Assembly (NCBI RefSeq): GCF_011752935.1 | Contig: NZ_VWWO01000001.1 | Span: forward strand, 3,038,001-3,102,000 | Length of the DNA stretch: 64,000 nucleotides | Direction: 5' to 3' | Source of the DNA: Chitinophaga sp. Cy-1792 | GTDB lineage: Bacteria > Bacteroidota > Bacteroidia > Chitinophagales > Chitinophagaceae | Part shown: one piece after another, positions 1 to 7,957 of the stretch | Numbering within the stretch: position 1 is the stretch's first letter | Layout of the letters: the number at the start of each line of letters is the position of its first letter | Translations under genes and position numbers: made by a program | The notes under the pieces: generated by a model | The model's input: the letters and a program-made list of their open reading frames with translations, nothing else | Told to the model about the DNA's origin: nothing | Database searches by the model: none

Positions 1-2
1 AA

Positions 3-50
3 TTAACCCCGCGATGGGGTAATAATTGTGGTCGTAATAATAGTGCTCAT
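3..50 (-). CDS. Thr/Ile-rich attenuator leader peptide (thrL-like)
   Basis: The minus strand encodes a 15-residue peptide, MSTIITTTIITPSRG, with four Ile and five Thr codons, four of the Thr and all four Ile between residues 3 and 11. This is the hallmark of leader peptides that attenuate threonine/isoleucine operons by ribosome stalling. An AGGGGA stretch lies just upstream of the ATG and could be a ribosome binding site. The last codons overlap a small hairpin (ACCCC paired with GGGGT). The regulated operon, presumably thrA-type homoserine/threonine genes, would lie off the left edge, so the terminator and antiterminator cannot be seen. The composition is what I see; the operon identity is inferred. 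Confidence 0.75.
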   Translation of the reverse strand: MSTIITTTIITPSRG

Positions 51-443
51 GCATTCCCCTGAGGAGGGAGTGAAGGAGAGGTGATATGTGGAGAGGTGTT
101 GCACTATTACTTTATTGTGACGATTGTGTTACAAAAGTCTATATTTCCGATGGTAAATTAAAGTGCAGTGGCGATATTTTGAAATATTTCAATGTTTGGC
201 ATTTTAGATTGTAAATGTTTAATAATTTATTGTTTTATTAGAAATTGTTATTGTTAAATGCGGTATTTGTGTAGATCTTGCATTTGCGTTTAGTCGGGAA
301 GGTAAGATGGGATTGTTGTTTGTGTGACAATTACATGACTTTGTGAGTCGTTTTGCATACCGATTATAGATGAGTGCCGTGATTGGATGACTTTTATTGT
401 ATGAAGAAGATTCATTATACTTGCCTTAGTTAATGAATGTTCC
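51..443. other. Intergenic region between divergent units
   Basis: This AT-rich non-coding stretch lies between the minus-strand leader peptide and the plus-strand gene at 444. It should carry the promoter of the leader operon; a TTTTG near 140 followed by TAATAGTG near 110 on the minus strand is a weak candidate. It should also carry the promoter of the downstream secreted protein, for which I see no clear TAnnTTTG element. No convincing coding sequence is present. Confidence 0.5.
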
Positions 444-1502
444 ATGAAATCATTGCGGATCTGCTTACTCCTCATTTCCATTGCTGTGCTGATAACTATT
501 ACCCGAAGTACCGCACAAACATCCCCGGCTGCATATTTCGGGAACCATCACTACGCCTTCGATCCGGTAAGCGGATTTGATGCACCAGCAGCAGTAGCCA
601 GCCGGCTTCAACCTTATAAGGTGATATTATTAGGTCAGGGAGGCTCTCATTTTCTCCCTGCTTATGATGAACTGCGGGTGCCGTTATTGCAATTTCTGCA
701 TCAGCAATTGCAGGTAAATGATATCTTCCTGGAGTTTGGGAGCACCGCAGCATTGTTGTACAACGATTACCTGACTACCGGCAATCTTTCACTGATAAAA
801 CCGGTTAAAATGCCTTCCTGGCAAATGTGCTGGGAAAAGCTGCATGACTGGCGGCAGACAGATAAAGTGCCTTTGCATGTGTATGGCATCGATTTCGAAC
901 GGCCTTCACCTTACCTCAAAGCACTTAGAACAGATTTTCCGGAATTGATGACAGCCATCCCGGAACTTAAAGCGCTACCGGATACACTGCAGCAATTAGC
1001 ATGTCAGGATATAGCCCACATAAATAAAGTATTGCAAAAATCATCTTCCGCAAAATCAGCAAAAGATATCTGGCTCCGCCTCATCATCGAAAACCCCGGC
1101 AGTTGCAACGACAAGATGAAAAACAGGAACCGCAATATGTACAGGCAGTTCCTTAGAATTGACAGCATTACAAAAGCAAGCCGGTATTTCGGTGAGTTAG
1201 GGAATGCACATACGGTTAAAAGTGCCAGAAATTTTTCCTGGCAGCTGGACCATGCCCCCGGTTATGAAAATCAGGTAGCCGTTATAAATACATGGTGTCA
1301 GGGCTGCACGACTGAGGTGGAGCCTGTATCTAACTGGCAACTGGCCGGTATTGAAAAATTGATTCCTTTACTGATGCCATGGTGCACTTCTAAGTATACT
1401 TTTTTTGACTTCACCTCCGAAACAGACCTGCCCGAAGTGAAAAAATTACGGACATCCGGCGAATTTCTGCTGATCGTAAGATGCGATCTGCCAAATCATT
1501 AA
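444..1502 (+). CDS. Secreted erythromycin-esterase/ChaN-like protein, probably degenerate
   Basis: This 352-residue protein has a signal peptide (hydrophobic residues 5-20, likely cleavage after TAQ near residue 25). Residues 58-100 carry a strand-helix pattern, ILLGQGGSHFLPAYDELR then IFLEFGS, resembling the GExxHG...E and vafE motifs of erythromycin-esterase family hydrolases. A GNAHT segment after residue 250 matches the family's C-terminal GNaH motif. The usual first Glu of GExxHG is Gln65 here, while His69 and Glu76 are kept. Related Bacteroidota proteins are extracytoplasmic and of unknown substrate. Catalysis is doubtful because of the substitution. It appears monocistronic, flanked by long non-coding stretches. 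Confidence 0.6.
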   Translation: MKSLRICLLLISIAVLITITRSTAQTSPAAYFGNHHYAFDPVSGFDAPAAVASRLQPYKVILLGQGGSHFLPAYDELRVPLLQFLHQQLQVNDIFLEFGSTAALLYNDYLTTGNLSLIKPVKMPSWQMCWEKLHDWRQTDKVPLHVYGIDFERPSPYLKALRTDFPELMTAIPELKALPDTLQQLACQDIAHINKVLQKSSSAKSAKDIWLRLIIENPGSCNDKMKNRNRNMYRQFLRIDSITKASRYFGELGNAHTVKSARNFSWQLDHAPGYENQVAVINTWCQGCTTEVEPVSNWQLAGIEKLIPLLMPWCTSKYTFFDFTSETDLPEVKKLRTSGEFLLIVRCDLPNH

Positions 1503-1968
1503 AAAATCTCCCTAAATCTTTATAAGAGGTAAGGAAATACCAATAATTTATCGTTAACTTTAGCCAGTAAACAAATACAGGCATTGTCTGAATCGTTAAA
1601 ATACACATCCAATAGTCAGCTTCGCTACTATTTTCTCATGGCCACCCTCGCCATGGATTCGGCTTTGTCATAACCCACTCATCTTACCCTTATAGGGTCT
1701 TTTCCTGTAATTATAGCGTAACTTTGCAGTAGCGGATAAACCTGCTTCATCGTTATATCACTACTTCAGCTTTTGCTGTCAGTCCGGCTATTCTTACACG
1801 AATGGTTTTCAACAACCAGCAATACAAACTGGTTATCATCTCAGGAACTATTTTTAATCGATCAGCTATTATGCAGGTATCTGCCTGATTATCTATCTAT
1901 ATAAAAATTATACACCAGAACAATATCATACACCAACACAATCCTATTCATATTTCAATATTCCTGTT
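1503..1968 (+). promoter_or_regulatory. Long upstream region of hmgA with TAACTTTG promoter
   Basis: This 466-base region has no convincing gene. A -7 element TAACTTTG lies at 1719-1726, so transcription should begin near 1733 and leave an untranslated leader of about 235 bases before hmgA. A short open frame (1802-1888, 28 codons) sits in this leader but has no ribosome binding site or amino-acid bias that would mark it as a control peptide. No known riboswitch is recognised. Confidence 0.45.
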
Positions 1969-3126
1969 ATGCCACATTATCATAAACTAGGACAAGTGCC
2001 ACATAAGCGCCATACCCAGTTCCGCAAGCCGGACGGAGGCCTCTATTCTGAGCAGCTGTTCTCTACGGAAGGGTTTTCTTCCCACTCCACATTACTATAC
2101 CATTGTCATCCGCCTACCGAAATAGTAAAAGTGGATGAACCTTATAATGTGGCGCCACAGGTGGCAGAAGAAAAAATGCTGAAACACCGCAGCTTCCAGG
2201 GTTTTAACATCCAGCCGGAAGACGATTTCCTTAAAAGCCGCAAAGCGGTATTAGTTAATAACGACCTCCATATCGTACTGGCCGCTCCACGCAAAAGCAT
2301 GAGCGACTACTTCTATAAAAACGCCGATGCCGATGAAATGATCTTCGTTCATGAAGGCTCCGGTACGCTCAAAACCCAGTACGGACAATTGAAATTCGGT
2401 TACGGCGATTACCTCGTCATTCCAAGAGGTACCATCTACCAGATTTCTTTTGATACAGAAAATAACAGGCTGTTCATTGTGGAATCGTTTAGCCCTATCC
2501 GTTATCCCAAACGGTACCTCAGCAAATATGGCCAGCTGCTGGAACATTCTCCTTACTGCGAAAGGGATATCAGACAGCCGGAAAACCTCCAGACAATCGA
2601 CCTGGAAGGCGACTTCCTCATCAATATCAAAAAGAAAGGAGTTATGTACCCGATCCACTACAAACATCATCCGTTTGATGTGATCGGCTGGGATGGCTGC
2701 GAATATCCGTTTGCCTTTTCTATCCACGACTTCGAACCGATTACGGGCCGCGTGCACCAGCCACCACCGGTTCACCAGACATTTGAAGGTTCCAACTTTG
2801 TGGTATGCTCCTTCTGTCCGCGGCTGTTCGATTACCATCCACAGGCCATCCCTGCTCCTTACAATCACAGCAATATCGATAGCGATGAAGTTTTATACTA
2901 TGTAGATGGCGATTTTATGAGCCGTAAACATGTTACGCGCGGCATGATCACACTACATCCTGCCGGTATACCGCATGGTCCGCATCCCGGCGCTGTGGAA
3001 AAAAGCATCGGCGCAAAAGAAACAAAAGAACTGGCAGTGATGGTAGATACCTTCCACCCGCTACAGATAACAGCAGCAGCACTCGGTATAGAAGATGGCT
3101 CCTATACCATGAGCTGGGCAGAATAA
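1969..3126 (+). CDS. hmgA: Homogentisate 1,2-dioxygenase
   Basis: This enzyme opens the ring of homogentisate to maleylacetoacetate in tyrosine/phenylalanine degradation, using non-haem Fe(II), in the cytosol. The 385-residue sequence has the cupin-type metal site. An N-H-S-N-I-D-S-D-E block puts His300 and Glu307 in the binding region, followed by LHPAGIPHGPHPG with His330, His336 and His339. The N-terminal part is rich in the aromatic and proline motifs of the short bacterial form (SEQLFSTEGFSS). The ATG at 1969 gives the expected N-terminus. hpd follows 64 bases downstream and supplies the substrate, so the two are very likely co-transcribed. No fumarylacetoacetase or maleylacetoacetate isomerase gene is nearby. 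Confidence 0.95.
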   Translation: MPHYHKLGQVPHKRHTQFRKPDGGLYSEQLFSTEGFSSHSTLLYHCHPPTEIVKVDEPYNVAPQVAEEKMLKHRSFQGFNIQPEDDFLKSRKAVLVNNDLHIVLAAPRKSMSDYFYKNADADEMIFVHEGSGTLKTQYGQLKFGYGDYLVIPRGTIYQISFDTENNRLFIVESFSPIRYPKRYLSKYGQLLEHSPYCERDIRQPENLQTIDLEGDFLINIKKKGVMYPIHYKHHPFDVIGWDGCEYPFAFSIHDFEPITGRVHQPPPVHQTFEGSNFVVCSFCPRLFDYHPQAIPAPYNHSNIDSDEVLYYVDGDFMSRKHVTRGMITLHPAGIPHGPHPGAVEKSIGAKETKELAVMVDTFHPLQITAAALGIEDGSYTMSWAE

Positions 3127-3190
3127 AATTAAAACCTGCTCAAAAACCAACCAACCACATTACAACAAAATCTTTAAACAAATTAATGTT

Positions 3191-4321
3191 ATGGAAACAG
3201 CTACCAGGAACACCACTACAACTACCGGTCAGCAAGACTTTTTACCACTCAACGGTACAGACTATGTTGAGTTTTATGTAGGTAACGCAAAACAGGCAGC
3301 TAACTTTTATAAAACAGCTTTCGGCTTTCAGTCTGCCGCTTATGCAGGCCCTGAAACCGGCATCAGAGACCGTGTTTCTTATGTGCTGACACAAAATAAA
3401 CTCCGCTTCGTATTTACGTCTGCGTTACATCCGGAAGGTCCTATCGCAGAACATGTAAAAGCACACGGTGATGGTATCAAAGTGCTGGCCCTCTGGGTAG
3501 ATGATGCACGTTCGGCATACGAAGAAACCATTAAACGTGGCGCTAAATCATACATGGAGCCTACCGTGGAAAAAGATGAATTCGGCGAAGTAGTACGCAG
3601 TGGTATCCATACCTACGGTGATACCGTTCACATCTTTGTAGAACGTAAAAATTACAAAGGCGCTTTCATGCCAGGCTACCGCGAATGGAAAACCGTTTAC
3701 AACCCGGCTGATGCAGGTTTACAATATGTAGACCATTGCGTAGGTAACGTAGGCTGGAACGAAATGAATACCTGGGTAGATTTCTACGAACAGGTAATGG
3801 GTTTCCGCAACCTGCTCTCCTTCGATGATAAAGATATCTCTACCGAATACTCTGCACTCATGAGTAAAGTAATGAGTAACGGTAACGGACGTGTGAAATT
3901 TCCTATCAATGAACCTGCAGAAGGTAAAAAGAAATCTCAGATCGAAGAGTACCTCGACTTCTATGGCGGCCCTGGTGTACAACACGTAGCCATTGCTACC
4001 AACGATATCGTAAAAACTGTAACTGAACTGCAATCCCGCGGTGTGGAATTCCTCACCGTTCCTTCTTCTTACTATGAAACACTGCTGGACAGAGTAGGTA
4101 AGATAGATGAAGAAATTGCGCCGCTGCAGAAACTGGGGATCCTCGTAGACCGCGATGATGAAGGATACCTGTTACAGATCTTCACCAAACCGGTGCAGGA
4201 CCGCCCTACCGTATTCTTTGAAATCATTCAGCGTAAAGGTGCGCAATCCTTTGGTAAAGGGAACTTTAAGGCACTGTTCGAATCTATCGAAAGAGAACAG
4301 GCGCTGAGAGGAAACCTGTAA
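3191..4321 (+). CDS. hpd: 4-hydroxyphenylpyruvate dioxygenase
   Basis: This Fe(II) enzyme converts 4-hydroxyphenylpyruvate to homogentisate, the step before hmgA. The 376-residue protein consists of two vicinal-oxygen-chelate domains: an N-terminal one (about 20-160) and the catalytic C-terminal one (about 175-350). The iron ligands are visible as His182 (VDHCVG), His265 (GVQHVA) and Glu344 (FFEIIQR). The C-terminal GKGNFKALFESIE segment, which forms the gating helix in the family, is intact. It is the second gene of the hmgA-hpd unit and is followed by a strong hairpin terminator at 4353. Confidence 0.96.
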   Translation: METATRNTTTTTGQQDFLPLNGTDYVEFYVGNAKQAANFYKTAFGFQSAAYAGPETGIRDRVSYVLTQNKLRFVFTSALHPEGPIAEHVKAHGDGIKVLALWVDDARSAYEETIKRGAKSYMEPTVEKDEFGEVVRSGIHTYGDTVHIFVERKNYKGAFMPGYREWKTVYNPADAGLQYVDHCVGNVGWNEMNTWVDFYEQVMGFRNLLSFDDKDISTEYSALMSKVMSNGNGRVKFPINEPAEGKKKSQIEEYLDFYGGPGVQHVAIATNDIVKTVTELQSRGVEFLTVPSSYYETLLDRVGKIDEEIAPLQKLGILVDRDDEGYLLQIFTKPVQDRPTVFFEIIQRKGAQSFGKGNFKALFESIEREQALRGNL

Positions 4322-4352
4322 TCATACTGCAAAACAACAAGGTTTACCTGCT

Positions 4353-4388
4353 GGTCCGCTTCGGGAATTTCCGGGGCGGGCCTTTTTA
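4353..4388. terminator. Terminator between hpd and convergent AraC gene
   Basis: GGTCCGC pairs with GCGGGCC around a short inner stem and is followed by TTTTT. It sits between two convergent genes and touches the stop of the minus-strand gene, so it may serve both. Confidence 0.8.
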
Positions 4389-5195
4389 TTCGCCCATAAC
4401 ATCGCGGAAAGTAACGGGGTTTGTGGGGGTGCTCTTATAGAAGTTTTTGAACTCTTTGATCATATGTGCCTGATCAAAGAAATTGTATTTTAGTGCAAGG
4501 TCTTGCCAGTCGGGCGTATTACTCTTCCTGATATCTCCCAGTAAACTATTGAAGCGTACAATGCGATTGTATAATTTGGGAGAGACACCCACCTGTTGCT
4601 GAAAACGGTATTCCAGCGTTCTTTTGGAAAGATATACCTGCTGCGCCAGCTGGTCGATGCGTATCAGTCCGTTGCTTTTTTCTATTAATGTACAGGCTAG
4701 CCGGATATGATTGGTGTCCGTTGCTTTAGGTTGTGAAACCTGCTGTAGTAGCCAGTTGTCGAGTAATTTAATGATTAGGTTGATGTCTGCCCCTGCGTCT
4801 TCCATTCTTTTTAAAAATGCATTTGCTTTCTTGTCCAGCAGGTCTTCCATGGCTGTTCCGGCTTTACCGAATTGCAGGTGCTGCGGTACCTGCAATAGCC
4901 TGAAAGCCCCGTAGGGCTTGAATATTACATGTAATACCCTCGAAGGCCAGGAGGTGGTATGGAAGAGTGTTGTTGATTTCAGAAAAGGTATAAAACTGAA
5001 TTTCGGGTGCTGCAATAATTCAGGATCATCGTTCATACTACCCTGGAAAGTGCCGTCCAGACTCAGGCACAGCGTGGCGTGTCCTTTGGGATAGCCGGCA
5101 ACAATGGCTGCGCCGCCGCCGTCATAATCCGTTAAAACATATCCGGAAACATAATCCTGCAGCAGGGGCGATGGGGGATAATATAATGCAGACAT
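4386..5195 (-). CDS. AraC-family transcriptional regulator (DUF6597-type N-domain)
   Basis: This 269-residue regulator has an N-terminal sensing domain (about 1-150, including YPKGHATLCLSLDG and FKPYGAFRLLQVP, typical of the DUF6597 group). A C-terminal AraC HTH domain spans about 170-265, with RIDQLAQQVYLSKRTLEYRF as the first helix-turn-helix and FFDQAHMIKEFKNFYKSTP as the second. It faces hpd convergently and the lipoprotein gene at 5323 divergently, so the 127-base intergenic region is its most likely target. A good minus-strand promoter (TTG, 19-base spacer, TAACTTTA) precedes it. The effector is unknown. It is similar in architecture to the regulator at 6914. Confidence 0.85.
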   Translation of the reverse strand: MSALYYPPSPLLQDYVSGYVLTDYDGGGAAIVAGYPKGHATLCLSLDGTFQGSMNDDPELLQHPKFSFIPFLKSTTLFHTTSWPSRVLHVIFKPYGAFRLLQVPQHLQFGKAGTAMEDLLDKKANAFLKRMEDAGADINLIIKLLDNWLLQQVSQPKATDTNHIRLACTLIEKSNGLIRIDQLAQQVYLSKRTLEYRFQQQVGVSPKLYNRIVRFNSLLGDIRKSNTPDWQDLALKYNFFDQAHMIKEFKNFYKSTPTNPVTFRDVMGE

Positions 5196-5221
5196 AGCTT
5201 TCAGAGTTTTCTGCTATTACT

Positions 5222-5251
5222 TAAAGTTACATCATTTGCGCATTTTTACAA
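5222..5251 (-). promoter_or_regulatory. Promoter of the AraC gene at 4386
   Basis: On the minus strand TTG is followed after 19 bases by TAACTTTA, a one-mismatch version of the Bacteroidota TTTG/TAnnTTTG promoter. Confidence 0.5.
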
Positions 5252-5272
5252 TGTAGCCTGCAGGGGGGTGGT

Positions 5273-5280
5273 TAATTTTG
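5273..5280 (+). promoter_or_regulatory. -7 element of the lipoprotein operon at 5323
   Basis: TAATTTTG is an exact match to TAnnTTTG, about 40 bases before the ATG at 5323. No good -33 element is seen, which would fit activation by the adjacent AraC regulator. Confidence 0.55.
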
Positions 5281-5322
5281 CAGAGAGGCGTTCACAAAGA
5301 ATGCTGATAAACAAATGCCCAC

Positions 5323-6192
5323 ATGAAACCGGTACCTTTCATTGTATTACCCTGTCTGCTTATTATGCTGCTGATGAATAGCAGTTGCAGTAAAAAGGCA
5401 GATAATATTGCTCCTGTTGTTACACCACCGCCTGCGCAAACCAACTTCTTCGCAAATACAGCATGGTCAGGCACTTACCATACACAGGCACAGAATTATG
5501 ATGCTCCCTGTGTGCTATTTTTCAGGGGAGATACAGTTGTTGTTATTTATGGTATGCTGCATTTCGCAGTGAATGGAAACCCTGTTGCAGCCAACCTCTT
5601 CACAAAGGATAGTATCCAGGGGAAAATAACTAAGATCGATAATTTATCTGCCACGCAAGCTACAATAACCGTCCAGTTTGATGTTATAAATGAACAGCAG
5701 ATGTTAAGCATTTCCCAGACAAACTATTTAACAGGCGGGCCTTCCGATCCGTCTAAGTTTGGATATAATTCCATGCAAACCAGTTTGCGGCTGTGTCCCA
5801 ACACCGGCGCCATGACCATAAAAAATACTACCTGGAATACGCCAGTGATCACGTATTCTGGCCCTGCCAACGGTATGCACATGTACCCGGACCTTAGCGC
5901 CATCAGTTTCGATGAAACCAATGAAACATTTCTCCGCAATGGTGCGGCCATTGCCGGGATTGGTTTTAAATACAAGCAGGTGGGGCCTATGGTGAATCTC
6001 GCAGGGTATAATGATGATCCTACCATCAAACAGATTATTCCATATTTCGGTGCGTTGTCGCCCAATGCCGACACGATGTGGGTGACCGCTGATTTTGGTA
6101 CTTACTACCCAAGGCTGCCGAATCCGGTGGAAACGATCCACTGGTATGGTTTGCCCGGCGTGACGCCACTGATTTTCAAAACTTCCAATTAA
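5323..6192 (+). CDS. Lipoprotein of unknown function
   Basis: This 289-residue protein starts with a lipoprotein signal: a hydrophobic run at 7-17 and a lipobox ending at the Cys in MNSSCS. It should be anchored in a membrane facing the periplasm or outside. The body shows alternating beta-type stretches (TAWSGTYHT, CVLFFRGDTVVVIYG), suggesting a beta-sandwich or lipocalin-like fold. I recognise no catalytic motif. The next lipoprotein starts 11 bases after its stop, so the two form an operon, and it is divergent from an AraC-type gene that may control it. Confidence 0.7.
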   Translation: MKPVPFIVLPCLLIMLLMNSSCSKKADNIAPVVTPPPAQTNFFANTAWSGTYHTQAQNYDAPCVLFFRGDTVVVIYGMLHFAVNGNPVAANLFTKDSIQGKITKIDNLSATQATITVQFDVINEQQMLSISQTNYLTGGPSDPSKFGYNSMQTSLRLCPNTGAMTIKNTTWNTPVITYSGPANGMHMYPDLSAISFDETNETFLRNGAAIAGIGFKYKQVGPMVNLAGYNDDPTIKQIIPYFGALSPNADTMWVTADFGTYYPRLPNPVETIHWYGLPGVTPLIFKTSN

Positions 6193-6203
6193 ATAGCATT
6201 ACC

Positions 6204-6734
6204 ATGAAATATTTCATTCTTCCTTCGATAGGTCTGCTGGCAGCTGGTTTGATGCTGTCCTGCGGCGGTAGTCATGATAAAACCGGTACTAATGCAGCAC
6301 AGGTTGCCAGTGAGATTCAATCGGCTGAAAAGGCGCATACGCCAGGTGCTATCGCTACTAGTGCCAGTGGCTATTACATGAAGGCCAAACTGGACAGCAA
6401 AGACTGGAGTGCAGCGGAAATGCTGCCGGTAGCGGGTACAGACAGAGTATTGGGTAAAAACAATGGTGAATCTATCAGTATTCCCGTAGATACGCGGCAG
6501 TTAAAGTCGGGTGCTGTTATTTCCTTTGGGGAAGGAAATGCCGTTGATCTCTCCACAAACGATGATGTAGGGATATGGGCCGGAAAAAGCGGTGAGATGA
6601 CCATAACAAAAATGGACAAGGACTGGATAGAAGGAACTTTTCACTTTACGGCCACCAGTAGCCGTTCTTCGCGGCAGCTGGCCGTAACGGATGGCGTTTT
6701 CCGGGTAGCCATGCCCGCCTCCGGAAACGAATAG
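6204..6734 (+). CDS. Small lipoprotein, beta-rich
   Basis: This 176-residue lipoprotein has the lipobox LMLSCGG near residue 20. After a low-complexity linker comes SGYYMKAKLDSKDW, and the C-terminal part holds MDKDWIEGTFHFTAT and VTDGVFRVA. This pattern (G-F-x-F-x-A near the end) is common in Bacteroidota surface lipoproteins of the DUF6252 type. The function is unknown. It lies 11 bases after the previous lipoprotein gene and is probably co-transcribed and co-localised with it. Confidence 0.7.
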   Translation: MKYFILPSIGLLAAGLMLSCGGSHDKTGTNAAQVASEIQSAEKAHTPGAIATSASGYYMKAKLDSKDWSAAEMLPVAGTDRVLGKNNGESISIPVDTRQLKSGAVISFGEGNAVDLSTNDDVGIWAGKSGEMTITKMDKDWIEGTFHFTATSSRSSRQLAVTDGVFRVAMPASGNE

Positions 6735-6762
6735 GGATTAGCCAGGTAACCTATCTTGATAA

Positions 6763-6839
6763 AAAATAGTAAAAAATCGCATCACCGCTGAAGTGCACAA
6801 TGGCAGTGGGTCTTTTTTTGAAAATAGTAAAATATCGCA
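6763..6839 (+). repeat. Pair of 19-base direct repeats upstream of an araC-type gene
   Basis: Two copies of AAAATAGTAAAAAATCGCA (6763-6781) and AAAATAGTAAAATATCGCA (6821-6839) match at 18 of 19 positions, with starts 58 bases apart. They lie upstream of the -7 element TAGCTTTG (6870-6877) of the AraC-family gene at 6914. AraC proteins bind direct repeats of this size, so they are likely operators; this is inference. Confidence 0.5.
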
Positions 6840-6869
6840 GGGGTGGCTGGCAACGTTAGTGAATTTGAA

Positions 6870-6877
6870 TAGCTTTG
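6870..6877 (+). promoter_or_regulatory. -7 element of the AraC gene at 6914
   Basis: TAGCTTTG matches TAnnTTTG exactly and places the transcript start about 30 bases before the ATG at 6914. The downstream copy of the direct repeat ends 30 bases upstream of it. Confidence 0.55.
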
Positions 6878-6913
6878 TATGAGAAGTTGTAATCCCCAAT
6901 TTCCGCCCCTGCT

Positions 6914-7750
6914 ATGGTACTCACAACTGAAGCATTGCCTGCACTGCCTCTCCGAGATTTTATCAGTAGTTATTGCCTTCGGGAAATAGATACTAATGGT
7001 ACAGACCTGGTAAAAGCGATCCATGCTATTGATCAGTCATTTATGACCTTCTGGATATCTAAAACCCCTTTATTGTATACTACCGGTAAGGGAGTAGAAA
7101 ACCTTAATATTAAAGAGCGGCAACTGCTTTGTATTCCCAGCAGGTTTCAGGGATACCAGACCTACAACGGCCGTTACAGCTTTTTCTCTGTTAATCTTAA
7201 AGCGAACGGTTTCTACCGGATTTTTAATGTGCCGATGCAGTTACTGAGTGATTCCGTCGTAAATAGTGACGATGTAATAGGGAAGGAGGTGAGTTTCCTG
7301 CAGGAGCAATTGGAAGAGTCTGCTAATCTCCAGGAGATGAAAGCTGCTGCGGATGCATTTTTCCTTAGCAAGCTCATTCGTAATACAACTTCCGGGACTG
7401 GTGACCGCATTACGGCGGCTGCACTGGCTATCAATGCCAGCCCGGAATCCTTGAATGTCAGGCAGCTGGCTTCCAGCGTAAATATGAGTCTCCGCGCCCT
7501 GGAACAGCATTTCCTGGCCCAGGTAGGCATGCCGCCCAAGTTGTATGCCAGGGTCTCCCGGTTTATGAGGGCTATGGGTATGAAGATGTCTGATGCGAAT
7601 ATCCACTGGACCACCATCGCCCATTCCTGTGGTTATTTCGACCAGATGCACCTGGTCAAAGACTTTAAAGCCTTTACCGGACAATCTCCCCGGGCCTTCA
7701 TGCAAGGCTCTCCCCCGCCAGCAGAACTTTTCGGCCCTGTTTTAGAATAA
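6914..7750 (+). CDS. AraC-family transcriptional regulator
   Basis: This 278-residue regulator has an N-terminal sensory domain (about 1-150, with LRDFISSYCLREI near the start and FSVNLKANGFYRIFNVP in the middle). The C-terminal AraC HTH (about 165-265) includes LNVRQLASSVNMSLRALEQHF and CGYFDQMHLVKDFKAFTGQSPRAF, the second being the conserved second HTH. It resembles the regulator at 4386 in architecture. Direct repeats in its own upstream region suggest autoregulation. The target genes are unknown; the lipoprotein pair before it is a candidate. Confidence 0.85.
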   Translation: MVLTTEALPALPLRDFISSYCLREIDTNGTDLVKAIHAIDQSFMTFWISKTPLLYTTGKGVENLNIKERQLLCIPSRFQGYQTYNGRYSFFSVNLKANGFYRIFNVPMQLLSDSVVNSDDVIGKEVSFLQEQLEESANLQEMKAAADAFFLSKLIRNTTSGTGDRITAAALAINASPESLNVRQLASSVNMSLRALEQHFLAQVGMPPKLYARVSRFMRAMGMKMSDANIHWTTIAHSCGYFDQMHLVKDFKAFTGQSPRAFMQGSPPPAELFGPVLE

Positions 7751-7957
7751 TTCCCACTGCCATTAAATAGCAGTCCTTACCGCTAACTTTCATAGTAGCA
7801 AAAAAATAATATGTATTTTTTGTTACGCCAAATCCGTGTGCCGGGTTACATTCGTATTTATTATGCCAACGTTCTGATCTGTTGGTTTACTCATCATATT
7901 GAAGCCATATTTACTTTAGCGTACTATTAACCGTTATATAATTTAATTTTTTAACCT

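Noticed and set aside
290..481. 63-codon minus-strand frame before the gene at 444
   Set aside because: It overlaps the start of a clear signal-peptide gene and has no protein-like pattern.
1802..1888. 28-codon frame in the hmgA leader as a control peptide
   Set aside because: No ribosome binding site and no bias to tyrosine or phenylalanine codons.
2251..2868. 205-codon minus-strand frame inside hmgA
   Set aside because: It is antisense to a certain gene; the length follows from hmgA codon use.
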